In this document: positions 1 through 8,673 of the stretch, piece after piece
How positions within the stretch are numbered: position 1 is the first letter of the stretch
Layout of the letters: every line of letters starts with the position of its first letter
Assembly (NCBI GenBank): GCA_016714895.1
Contig: JADKBV010000004.1
Span: 186,001 to 250,000 of the forward strand
DNA: 64,000 nucleotides
DNA from: Saprospiraceae bacterium
GTDB lineage: Bacteria; Bacteroidota; Bacteroidia; Chitinophagales; Saprospiraceae
Direction: 5' to 3'
The notes under the pieces: generated by a model
What the model was told of the DNA's origin: nothing
The model's input: only the letters and a program-made list of their open reading frames with translations
Databases searched by the model: none
Translations under genes and position numbers: made by a program

Positions 1-2023
1 TTACAGGATCATCATCTTTTTTTATTAAAAAAGTATACGTGCCATCCCTGAGATTGACAAAAGGTATGTTACCTGACTCAGGAAAAATATGTTCTTTATT
101 GTCCCAACCTGACAAATAGTATCGGTATTGTCCGGAAATCTGATGATCATTTCTTTTTTTAAAATATAGCTGGATATTATTCTGGGTATGTTTAAGGGAT
201 ATAAGGTCATCTTCCCCTGACAATTTTCCATTTACGAGGATGTAGTCAATTTCGATTGCCTTTTCTTCAAAAATTTGATCCGGCAATGCGGAATATAAGG
301 CATAACCCTCAGGAAAAGCTACCAAAACCGATGTATTTATATCGTCTTTGTATAAACACATATGTTGAAATAATTTCTGTTCTGAACGGAACTGTCTTTT
401 CGTACGTATTAATACAAAAGCATCCTGCTCAAGTAAAAATTCAATTTTTTCCGATGACAATTCCTGAACTTTGTCCGGCATAATTTTATACAACCTATCA
501 TCAATCAAAGCAAACACTTCGTCCTGAAACAAAACCATTTCGACGTCGGATATTTGTTTACCTCCAATGTCTTTTATATGCTGAATTCTCGCCTCGACTT
601 TACTGTAATCTTCACTTAAACGCAAACAAAAAAATCCGGAATGATAATGAAATCCATATAAAACATTGCCTTTGATGATAAATTTATCAATAAGATAATT
701 TCCACCGGTTAATGCTTTTGAAACAATAGAATTATTTTCAGCAGAAAACCGAAACAAGCCAGCATACGTAGAACCAATCATCGTTTCTTCACTTACGACT
801 TCTAAACAAGAAGTGCCGCTTATATTTTTGACCGGGGTCAGTGTATGATCGTTTATCACAAACATACCGTTGTTATGACCACAAAATAATCTTCCGTCAA
901 ACGTTTCAAAATCCCATACCTGGCCGTTTGAACCCTGTATGATCTCAAAATCTTTATTTTTTTTGATATAAATTCCCTGATTGGTACCCAAATAAGTTTG
1001 ACCTCTGTATTGTTCTGTGGTAAAAACCGTCCCCAACACTCCTTTATTATCATAATAATAGGTCGTCGAACTGCTTAAAAAAACGACGTTAATATTTTTA
1101 TCCAATCCCACCCAAATATTGCCTTCCTTTGTCTCAAATAAGGATAATACCGTATTGTTTGACAAGCCAGAACTTTTATTGTAATGATATTTTATATTGA
1201 GCGTTGGGTCAAAAATATACAAACCATTAAGGATGGTTCCTATGGCAAAACCACCGTTTTTCAAAACAATCATTTTATTCAGCTGCTGCTTTTTCACGAC
1301 ATCATTTGATGGCAATTTCAGTGATTCACAAACTTTACCATCATAGATAAAAAGTCCGTGAAATTCGGTGGCAATCAGTGTTCTACCATTGCCCATGTTT
1401 GCCAATCCAATGATTTTAGCCTCTCCCGGAAAGTTTTCGCCGAGATTTATGTCAATAAATGTATTGTTTTCAAATTCGTAAATCCCTCCGTTAATTTTTG
1501 GAAAAATAACTTTATTCCGGCAATAATTGCCCAACATAATATTTGTCGGAGGCTGAAATTTTTTTATACTTTTGTAATCGTACGTCCAGACCAATGCGAA
1601 TGATTGCATATAAAGTTTGTCCTTGTTGCCAAAAATCTCCCAGATTTCTTCGCGGCTGCCTTTGAGTTGACCGGATACTGAAACAAATGCCGGCTGATCC
1701 CTTTTATTGTTGTCGATATATCCAAACATTTCGTATCCTCCGACATAAACTTTACAATCCTTGCCCAAATACAGGGTCCTGGGGCGGGCGTTTTCCGGAA
1801 GTTGCAGTTTTTGCCACAAAAATCCATTATAAATGAGAATTCCACTTGAGTTGGCAACATAGGTATAACCGTCACAATCTTTCTGAATATCCCAGTTCTG
1901 TGGAGCAGCTCCGTATTGATGTGAGGCATATTCTATAATTTCGGGAACTTCCTGGCTTTTAATTTGGGTTAAAAACACAGAAATTTCCAGGATTACAAAA
2001 ATCAAACTAAGCCGGATAAACAT
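1..2023 (-). CDS. Two-component-type periplasmic propeller sensor with Y_Y_Y domain (C-terminus beyond window)
   Basis: An uninterrupted minus-strand reading frame of 674 codons starts at an ATG ending at 2023 and runs off the left edge without a stop. The first ~22 residues form a signal peptide (MFIRLSLIFVILEISVFL, then a Q/E-rich cleavage region). Residues ~30-600 contain repeated strands of the two-component-regulator beta-propeller kind, such as NIWVGLDKNI and TYLGTNQGIYIKK. The last visible ~50 residues (YRYYLSGWDNKE, then NLRDGTYTF) match the start of a Y_Y_Y domain. In Bacteroidota such ectodomains are followed by a membrane helix and either a LuxR/HTH output or a histidine kinase. 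That part is outside the window, so the output type is unknown. It is the first gene of its strand here and is divergent from the metal-efflux region. Confidence 0.85.
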   Translation of the reverse strand, partial: MFIRLSLIFVILEISVFLTQIKSQEVPEIIEYASHQYGAAPQNWDIQKDCDGYTYVANSSGILIYNGFLWQKLQLPENARPRTLYLGKDCKVYVGGYEMFGYIDNNKRDQPAFVSVSGQLKGSREEIWEIFGNKDKLYMQSFALVWTYDYKSIKKFQPPTNIMLGNYCRNKVIFPKINGGIYEFENNTFIDINLGENFPGEAKIIGLANMGNGRTLIATEFHGLFIYDGKVCESLKLPSNDVVKKQQLNKMIVLKNGGFAIGTILNGLYIFDPTLNIKYHYNKSSGLSNNTVLSLFETKEGNIWVGLDKNINVVFLSSSTTYYYDNKGVLGTVFTTEQYRGQTYLGTNQGIYIKKNKDFEIIQGSNGQVWDFETFDGRLFCGHNNGMFVINDHTLTPVKNISGTSCLEVVSEETMIGSTYAGLFRFSAENNSIVSKALTGGNYLIDKFIIKGNVLYGFHYHSGFFCLRLSEDYSKVEARIQHIKDIGGKQISDVEMVLFQDEVFALIDDRLYKIMPDKVQELSSEKIEFLLEQDAFVLIRTKRQFRSEQKLFQHMCLYKDDINTSVLVAFPEGYALYSALPDQIFEEKAIEIDYILVNGKLSGEDDLISLKHTQNNIQLYFKKRNDHQISGQYRYYLSGWDNKEHIFPESGNIPFVNLRDGTYTFLIKKDDDPV

Positions 2024-2216
2024 TTTTTGAGGAGTTGTACGGATAAAATACTGCCACAAACCTACGTGAAATTTTATTATCATCAAAAAATGTATAAAGT
2101 AACAAGCCCCATATTCATATACAAAAACATTTTTTACTAATAAAATAAGTTATTTTGAATCTATCTAAACTAACGCTAATTAACAATTTATTGTAAGATT
2201 TATGTGTAAAAAACAT

Positions 2217-2224
2217 TACTTTTG
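2217..2224 (+). promoter_or_regulatory. Candidate -7 promoter element TACTTTTG
   Basis: This is a perfect match to the Bacteroidota -7 consensus TAnnTTTG. A TTG lies 23 nt upstream at 2191-2193. The element ends only 4 nt before the preferred ATG at 2229, so a transcript from it would have almost no leader. Confidence 0.4.
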
Positions 2225-2228
2225 TGAT

Positions 2229-2630
2229 ATGAAAAGCAAGTTAGCAGGTTTTTTATTGATTACATATCTGTTTTCTCTGACTCCGGTCAAAGAATTAGGT
2301 AAGATACCTGTTTTGATATTTCACTACTATGCGCATGTGAATGAAAATCCTGAAATGACTATTTCTGAATTTTTTGATATACATTATGCTCATGGAATCG
2401 TATTTGACGAAGATTACGAACAGGACATGAAATTGCCATTTAAATTATTGGATCACAACCAGTTACCTGTTTTTATTATTCATGAAGACAAAGAATGTGT
2501 ACAAATTTTGTCTTTATATTTTGACAATAAGACCCATAAACCTTTTGAAAACTATCGTTACATTAAATCCGATGCGCACCTGCACGGTATTTTCCACCCT
2601 CCAAAGGAGCTGAACTATCTGTCTGCTTGA
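2229..2630 (+). CDS. Small exported His-rich protein preceding heavy-metal efflux operon
   Basis: This is a 133-residue protein. I prefer the ATG at 2229 over the in-frame ATG at 2202 because it places a hydrophobic signal segment (KLAGFLLITYLFSL) directly at the N-terminus. The mature part has conserved-looking clusters of His and acidic residues (FHYYAHVNE, DIHYAHGIVFDEDYEQDMKLPFK). Small proteins of this pattern are commonly found just upstream of CzcA/CusA operons in Bacteroidota. No enzymatic motif is visible. A periplasmic metal-binding or metal-buffering role is inferred from the His clusters and the czcA neighbour 450 bp downstream. No named family is assigned. Confidence 0.7.
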   Translation: MKSKLAGFLLITYLFSLTPVKELGKIPVLIFHYYAHVNENPEMTISEFFDIHYAHGIVFDEDYEQDMKLPFKLLDHNQLPVFIIHEDKECVQILSLYFDNKTHKPFENYRYIKSDAHLHGIFHPPKELNYLSA

Positions 2631-3078
2631 CGTTAATGTAAAATAAGTCATCAACTCCTTAGATGAAGGTTTGATTTCTGTATTGAATTCTTTTGATATT
2701 ATCTTTTCTGGTTTACTGCAATGAAAACCTAAATCGGTAATTAGACTGATTAGAAAAGGTTTCGTTTCAATGGATTCATTCAAAAGTAATACATCATGTA
2801 AATTAATTTACACAACATGTATTAACCTTTTACAGCATAATCACCTAAAACAAAGTGCTTTTGAAAGCCTGCTATATTCAGGTCGTTGATATTTCATTTT
2901 TCATCTTTCGTTTTGCTCTCTGGTCCTTTTGGGTAAACCCATTAATACCGGACTTTTTACAAACATTTTTTTCAATCTCAGAAAAAAATCAGTTTGGAAA
3001 AGTACTGATAAAGTTTGGAAAAGTTTACATCAAAAACGGGCAATTTTCAAACTATTATTTTTACGTAAATCAAGGTTA
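2631..3078. other. 448-bp intergenic region upstream of czcA
   Basis: No convincing gene is present. A short minus-strand frame (2783 down to 2514) overlaps the preceding gene and has no recognisable protein character. The right end is A/T-rich and contains two 13-bp direct repeats at 2991-3024. This region probably carries the regulatory signals of the efflux operon. Confidence 0.5.
2991..3024 (+). promoter_or_regulatory. Tandem 13-bp direct repeats upstream of czcA (candidate operator)
   Basis: agtttggaaaagt occurs exactly at 2991-3003 and again at 3012-3024. The start-to-start distance is 21 bp, about two helical turns, and the pair lies 55-88 bp before the czcA start codon. Equal-phase direct repeats are typical of response-regulator or dimeric-regulator sites. 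The regulator is not identified. Confidence 0.35.
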
Positions 3079-6000
3079 ATGCTTAATAAAATTATAGAGT
3101 TTTCGATTAGACAGAAACTCATCATCGGTTTGTTTACCGTTGCACTTATTGCTATCGGTGCTTATCAGGTCACTAAGCTTCCTATTGATGCTGTACCTGA
3201 TATTACCAATAATCAGGTACTTGTCATCACGCAAGCGCCTGCTTACGGAGCTACAGATATCGAACGATTGGTGACTTTTCCGATAGAACAGGCAAACAGC
3301 AATATTTCAGGACTGAAGGAAATAAGAAGTTTTTCAAGATTTGGTCTTTCTCTGGTTACCATGGTCTTTGAGGATGACATTGATGTGTATTGGGCACGTC
3401 AGCAAGTATCCGAAAGATTGCAAAAAGTACAAACAGAAATCCCGCCGGATATCGGATCACCTGAATTGGGTCCGGTAGCAACAGGCTTGGGAGAAATATA
3501 TCAATATGTAGTCAAAGCCAAACCCGGATACGGATCAAAATATGATGCCACTTCGCTGCGAACTATTCAGGATTGGGTAGTCAGGCGGCAACTTATGGGT
3601 GTGAAAGGTATTGCTGAAGTATCCTCTTTTGGAGGTAAACTCAAACAGTATCAGGTAGAAGTTGATCCCAACAAACTGAATGCTTCAGGTGTGACCATTT
3701 ATGATGTATTTAATGCTTTGGAAGCCAACAATCAAAATACAGGCGGGGGATATATAGAAAAAAATGCAACTGCATTGTATGTCAGAACGGAAGGATTGAT
3801 CGGTTCAAAAGACGAAATAGGAAAAATTCCGGTGAAAAATGTTAGCGGCACACCCCTGTTGATTCGGGATATAGCTGAAGTTACTGAAGGAAATGCTACC
3901 AGATACGGTGCCGTCACCTACAATGATCAGGGAGAAGTAGCAGGAGGCGTCGTGATGATGCTCAAAGGGGCTAACAGCTCTGAAGTCATTAAAAATGTCA
4001 AAGACCGGATAGAACAGATTAAAAAAACTTTACCGGAAGGTGTGGAAATAGAACCTTTTCTCGACAGGACAAAAATGGTAAATAATGCCATCAGCACGGT
4101 AACGACCAATCTGATGGAAGGTGCCTTGATTGTTATTTTCGTTTTGGTGATTTTTTTGGGTAATCTGAGAGCCGGTTTATTAGTCGCGTCTGTGATACCA
4201 TTGGCAATGCTTTTTGCTGTGATCATGATGAATATGTTTGGTGTCAGTGGAAATCTTATGAGTCTCGGGGCATTGGATTTCGGATTGATTGTAGACGGTG
4301 CCGTCATTATTGTTGAAGCGGTAATGCACCAATTGAGGCATAGTAAAAATTATCAGACGGTCAGCAGATTGACTGGTCATCAGATGGACACAGAAGTAAC
4401 CTATTCTGCCGGTAAAATGATGAACAGTGCTGTATTTGGTCAGATTATCATCCTGATCGTTTATCTTCCCATTTTCACGTTGGAAGGTATTGAGGGTAAA
4501 ATGTTTATGCCAATGGCGCAAACCGTTGCTTTCGCCTTATTGGGAGCTTTTATACTTTCGTTGACATACATCCCTATGATGAGTACTTTGGTCCTCAGCA
4601 AAAAAATGAATCAAAAAGCCAACCTTTCGGATCGGGTCATGATAAAACTGGAAATTATCTTTCAAAGGTCTTTGGAGTTTTTTCTGAAAATACCCAAAAT
4701 TACCATAGGTGTTGTGATGATTATGTTTGTGATCGCGGTATTTGTTCTATCCCGAATGGGTGGTGAGTTTATTCCTGCCCTTGAAGAAGGTGATTACGCG
4801 GTCGACACCAGGGTTTTAACCGGAAGCAACCTAAATACAACAGTTGAATTTACACAAAAGGCAGCGCATATTCTGCTTACCCGATTTCCGGAAGTTGAAA
4901 AAGTAGTAACCAAAATCGGTAGTGGTGAAGTTCCTACAGATCCGATGCCTATGGAAGCCAGCGACATGATGGTCATAATGAAACCTAAAAAAGAATGGAA
5001 AAACGCCAAAACTTTTGACGAAATGGCAGCTAAAATGAGCAAAGAACTGGAAGATGTGCCCGGAATCACCGCCGGTTTTCAATATCCTGTACAAATGCGG
5101 TTTAACGAATTGATGACCGGAGCACGTCAGGATGTGGTATGTAAAATTTTTGGTGAAAATCTGGACACGCTTGCTGCTTATGCCCATCAGATAGGAGAAT
5201 TGGTCAATACCGTTGAAGGGGCAAAAAATCTGTATGTTGAAGCCGTCACGGGTGTTCCACAGGTTATCATTAAATACAACAGAAATGCGATGGCTCAATA
5301 CCAGGTTAACATAACTGACGTCAACAAAGCGGTTAATATGGCTTTTGCGGGTCAGAGTACGGGTTTGGTTTTTGAAGGTGAAAAACGATTTGATCTCGTT
5401 GTCAGGCTGAAAGCAGCCTCAAGACAAAGCCTTGAAAATGCTCAGCAATTACTGATACCTACCGGAAACGGACAGCAGGTACCGCTATCAAAGCTGGCTG
5501 ATGTGGCCATTATGGACGGACCCAACCAAGTACAACGCGAAGACGCCAAACGCAGAATAGTCGTTGGATTTAATGTGCGAGGCAGAGACGTTCAGAGCAT
5601 CGTACATGAATTGCAGGACAAGGTTTCTCAAAAGATTCAGTTTCCTGCCGGTTATTACATTACCTACGGAGGAGCTTTTGAAAATCTCAATCAGGCAAAA
5701 AACAGGTTGTTGATTGCAGTGCCGGTGTCTCTGATTTTGATATTTATCCTCCTGTATTTTGCTTTCCAATCGATCAGGCAAGGGTTATTGATCTATTCAG
5801 CCATTCCTCTTTCAGCTATAGGAGGTATATTTTTCCTGGCGCTCAGAGGTTTGCCATTTAGTATCAGTGCCGGTGTAGGATTTATTGCACTATTTGGTGT
5901 AGCCGTACTAAACGGAATCGTATTGATTGCAGAATTCAACAGGTTAAGGGCTGAAGGATGGAAGGATCTCCGTCGAATTGTGCTCATGGGCACCAAGGTA

Positions 6001-6240
6001 AGGTTGAGACCGGTATTGATGACGGCATTTGTTGCTTCTTTAGGATTTTTACCTATGGCTATCAGCAACGGAGCCGGTGCAGAAGTACAACGACCTTTGG
6101 CTACTGTGGTCATTGGCGGATTGCTGGTGGCAACGTTTCTGACTCTGATCGTCCTTCCTATACTTTATACTCTTTTCGAAAAGAAACATATTGAAAAAGA
6201 AGATCTTACAGAACTTCCTTATCACCACAAACAACATTAA
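3079..6240 (+). CDS. czcA: CusA/CzcA family heavy-metal efflux RND transporter
   Basis: This is a 1053-residue inner-membrane RND pump that drives divalent or monovalent metal export with the proton motive force. The start at 3079 (MLNKIIEFSIRQKL) matches the usual RND N-terminus. A longer in-frame extension back to 2929 reads like translated non-coding DNA. Twelve membrane segments are evident in the usual 1+5+1+5 plan. TM4 carries the HME-type charged motif DFGLIVDGAVIIVEA near residues 397-411. The central porter region has TDPMPMEASDMMVIMKP and MRFNELMTGARQDV, which resemble Zn/Co/Cd-type CzcA. The methionines expected of the CusA copper relay appear replaced by Ala and Glu. It is the first gene of a three-gene efflux operon, 3 nt before the TolC-like gene. 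Substrate class is inferred, not shown. Confidence 0.95.
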   Translation: MLNKIIEFSIRQKLIIGLFTVALIAIGAYQVTKLPIDAVPDITNNQVLVITQAPAYGATDIERLVTFPIEQANSNISGLKEIRSFSRFGLSLVTMVFEDDIDVYWARQQVSERLQKVQTEIPPDIGSPELGPVATGLGEIYQYVVKAKPGYGSKYDATSLRTIQDWVVRRQLMGVKGIAEVSSFGGKLKQYQVEVDPNKLNASGVTIYDVFNALEANNQNTGGGYIEKNATALYVRTEGLIGSKDEIGKIPVKNVSGTPLLIRDIAEVTEGNATRYGAVTYNDQGEVAGGVVMMLKGANSSEVIKNVKDRIEQIKKTLPEGVEIEPFLDRTKMVNNAISTVTTNLMEGALIVIFVLVIFLGNLRAGLLVASVIPLAMLFAVIMMNMFGVSGNLMSLGALDFGLIVDGAVIIVEAVMHQLRHSKNYQTVSRLTGHQMDTEVTYSAGKMMNSAVFGQIIILIVYLPIFTLEGIEGKMFMPMAQTVAFALLGAFILSLTYIPMMSTLVLSKKMNQKANLSDRVMIKLEIIFQRSLEFFLKIPKITIGVVMIMFVIAVFVLSRMGGEFIPALEEGDYAVDTRVLTGSNLNTTVEFTQKAAHILLTRFPEVEKVVTKIGSGEVPTDPMPMEASDMMVIMKPKKEWKNAKTFDEMAAKMSKELEDVPGITAGFQYPVQMRFNELMTGARQDVVCKIFGENLDTLAAYAHQIGELVNTVEGAKNLYVEAVTGVPQVIIKYNRNAMAQYQVNITDVNKAVNMAFAGQSTGLVFEGEKRFDLVVRLKAASRQSLENAQQLLIPTGNGQQVPLSKLADVAIMDGPNQVQREDAKRRIVVGFNVRGRDVQSIVHELQDKVSQKIQFPAGYYITYGGAFENLNQAKNRLLIAVPVSLILIFILLYFAFQSIRQGLLIYSAIPLSAIGGIFFLALRGLPFSISAGVGFIALFGVAVLNGIVLIAEFNRLRAEGWKDLRRIVLMGTKVRLRPVLMTAFVASLGFLPMAISNGAGAEVQRPLATVVIGGLLVATFLTLIVLPILYTLFEKKHIEKEDLTELPYHHKQH

Positions 6241-6243
6241 AAA

Positions 6244-7476
6244 ATGAGACCACTAATTAAATATATCATCATCGCCTTTTTTGCGCTATTAAACGGTATG
6301 CTGATAGCACAGAGCACCATTACTCTGGCACAAGCTATCGATATTGCAAAAAATAATAATGCCAAATTACGAACTGAAACAAAATTGGTGCAATACCGGC
6401 AAGCCTTAGTCAATACAGCTTATCGTTTTGATCCTACACAATTTAATGTCGAATTGGGACAATTCAACAGCGCTTTTTTTGACACAGGTTTTGGCATTTC
6501 ACAGTCATTTTTTCTTCCGAAAGTATACAGAAAACGCGCTGAAGCAAACATGTATCAGGTCAAATCAGGTGAAGCTTACGTACGGTTGAGTGAAGCTGAG
6601 ATCAGACAACAATTGGATGAGTTATTTTCAGAATACAGCTTTTTGACCAAAAAAGAAGGTCTTCTGAAATATCAGGACAGTCTGTATAACGCTTTTGCCC
6701 AAAAATCTCTTTTACGATGGGAAAAAGGAGAATCGGATATTCTGGAAAAGACCACCGCTGAGCAACAAAAACTCAACATTTCAAATCAGCTCTCTATGTT
6801 GGGCAAAATGAAAGATTATATTATCATCCACTTAAATTGGTTGCTCAATGACGGGGGAAATTATATTCCGGAAACAGGAAAAACGGATATACTTCCGTAT
6901 AATATTTTTTATGATACCTCGTCAGTTAAAAATCATCCTTCCATATTGGTTTCAGAACAGGAATTATTATTCGCAAAATCATTGACAAAAGTCGAAAAAT
7001 CAGCCTTGTTGCCTGAATTTATGGCCGGCTATCGAAATGTCAGCATCAGAGGTACAGGAGCAGATAATCAGGTGTATCAGGGTGGCGACAGATTCAGCAG
7101 TTTTCAGCTTGGTATAGGTTTACCACTTTTTACTAAAGGTATACGATCTGCCATCAGTTCCGCAAAAATCATGGAAGACATCAGAACACATGAATATACG
7201 GCCAAAAAAGAGGAAATAGTTGCCAAAATACAACAACAATATGTTTTGTATAATGAGACCATTCAGCAAGTCAATCTTTATGAACAAACAGCACTTCCCA
7301 ATGCAAAAACTATAAGATCCGTATCAGACAAACAGTTTTCAAATGGTCAGATCAATTATCTGGAATATGTCATGCTCACCAATCAGGCTATCAATATTGA
7401 AAGCGAATACCTGGAACTGAAACGCAATCTGAATGTGTACATCATCAATTTACATTATCTGACAAACAATTATTAA
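6244..7476 (+). CDS. czcC: TolC-like outer-membrane channel of the metal efflux system
   Basis: This 410-residue protein has a signal peptide (hydrophobic residues ~6-22, ending near LIAQS) and then the paired coiled-coil repeats of the outer-membrane efflux family. The first repeat begins ITLAQAIDIAKNNNAKLR. The two halves have matching heptad-rich stretches around residues 90-190 and 310-400. In the CzcCBA/CusCBA architecture this trimeric channel spans the outer membrane and periplasm and docks on the RND pump through the adaptor. It starts 3 nt after czcA and is followed 18 nt later by the adaptor, so co-transcription and translational coupling are likely. Confidence 0.9.
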   Translation: MRPLIKYIIIAFFALLNGMLIAQSTITLAQAIDIAKNNNAKLRTETKLVQYRQALVNTAYRFDPTQFNVELGQFNSAFFDTGFGISQSFFLPKVYRKRAEANMYQVKSGEAYVRLSEAEIRQQLDELFSEYSFLTKKEGLLKYQDSLYNAFAQKSLLRWEKGESDILEKTTAEQQKLNISNQLSMLGKMKDYIIIHLNWLLNDGGNYIPETGKTDILPYNIFYDTSSVKNHPSILVSEQELLFAKSLTKVEKSALLPEFMAGYRNVSIRGTGADNQVYQGGDRFSSFQLGIGLPLFTKGIRSAISSAKIMEDIRTHEYTAKKEEIVAKIQQQYVLYNETIQQVNLYEQTALPNAKTIRSVSDKQFSNGQINYLEYVMLTNQAINIESEYLELKRNLNVYIINLHYLTNNY

Positions 7477-7494
7477 TTTTAAAAATCATACGAC

Positions 7495-8646
7495 ATGAGG
7501 TTACATCATAAAATATCAATCATAATACTTCTTTTTGCAGGAATCTTTTGGCTTCAAAGTTGCAAAAACAAAGAAAACACTATTTCCGAAGAAAAGACAG
7601 AAACTTCTGCATTGCCCGGAAGGGTTTTGCTCACAGAAGCACAATACAACAATGCGAATCTTCAGATTTCAGGTCCGCAAAGAATGAAGATCGGGCACAT
7701 CATAACCCTGAACGGAAAAATAGAAGCGATGCCTGAAAATACCATCACCGTCAGCAGTCCCATGGCAGGTTTTGTCCGGCAAATCAAATGGATTCCGGGA
7801 ATGACGGTCCAAAAAGGAGAAGTTTTGATACGATTGGAAGATAAAGAATATATTCAGTTACAACAGGATTATCTTTCTGCAAAAAATGTTTTGGCTTATG
7901 CCAAACTGGATCTGGAGCGCCAAACAGAACTTTCCAAAAATCAGGCTTCGAGTGATAAAGTATTACAACAAGCCGAAGAGAAAGTAAAACAAAGTTTGAT
8001 TTTGGTTACATCTCTGGCATCTAAACTTAAATTGATCCGCATTAATCCGGCAACATTGACATCGGAAAATATGACTTCTCAAATCGTCATCACGGCACCG
8101 GAATCAGGTACCATCACAGACGTTTCTGTGAATCATGGCAAATATGTTTTGGCTGGTGACAATATGATCTCCATGATAGGTTATAACGGTTCAAAATTAG
8201 TATTAAAAGCATTCGAAAAAGACCTTCCATTCCTGAAAAAAGGCCAAAAAGTTGTAATTTATTCCAATACCCGGCCTGATAAAAAAATAAACGGAAAGAT
8301 CGATTACATAGTCCAACATATCGGTCAGGAAGGATTTGCAAATATTATCTGTTCTATGGATCAATCTTCAGAACCATTGATTCCGGGAATGTACCTGAAT
8401 GCCGGTATTGAAGCTCAAAGTATGGAGAGTTGGACGGTTCCTGAAGATGCAATCATCCATTTTGAAGGTAAAGAATATGTTTTTGTTGAAAAAGAAAAAC
8501 GAACTTACGAAATGGTTGAAATTTCAACAGGTCAGAAAGAAAATAACAATATTCAGATCCTGAATGACCAAAACATTAAAGATCAAAAAGTAGTCATTAA
8601 AGGTGCTTATACTTTATTGATGAAAATGAAAAATGTAGAGGAATAG
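7495..8646 (+). CDS. czcB: RND efflux periplasmic adaptor lipoprotein
   Basis: This is a 383-residue membrane-fusion protein. The N-terminus is a lipoprotein signal with lipobox LQSC (Cys ~23), placing it on the inner-membrane periplasmic face. Barrel-sandwich (lipoyl-like) strands surround MAGFVRQIKWIPGMTVQKGE. An alpha-helical hairpin follows (~residues 115-180, rich in K/E/Q). A second half-motif reads APESGTITDVSVNHGKYV, and beta-barrel and membrane-proximal domains close the protein. No N-terminal heavy-metal-binding His/Met extension beyond the short KNKENTISEEK segment is visible. It is the last gene of the czcA-czcC-czcB operon. Confidence 0.93.
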   Translation: MRLHHKISIIILLFAGIFWLQSCKNKENTISEEKTETSALPGRVLLTEAQYNNANLQISGPQRMKIGHIITLNGKIEAMPENTITVSSPMAGFVRQIKWIPGMTVQKGEVLIRLEDKEYIQLQQDYLSAKNVLAYAKLDLERQTELSKNQASSDKVLQQAEEKVKQSLILVTSLASKLKLIRINPATLTSENMTSQIVITAPESGTITDVSVNHGKYVLAGDNMISMIGYNGSKLVLKAFEKDLPFLKKGQKVVIYSNTRPDKKINGKIDYIVQHIGQEGFANIICSMDQSSEPLIPGMYLNAGIEAQSMESWTVPEDAIIHFEGKEYVFVEKEKRTYEMVEISTGQKENNNIQILNDQNIKDQKVVIKGAYTLLMKMKNVEE

Positions 8647-8673
8647 AAATTTTAATTCTTTAAAAAAAAAGTT

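Noticed and set aside
2514..2783. 89-codon minus-strand frame downstream of the His-rich protein
   Set aside because: It overlaps the 3' half of a better-supported plus-strand gene and its sequence has no signal, motif or compositional support.
2929..3078. N-terminal extension of CzcA by 50 codons
   Set aside because: The extension is Lys/Phe-rich translated AT-rich DNA and includes the 13-bp repeats; RND pumps start at the MLNKIIEFSI segment (3079).
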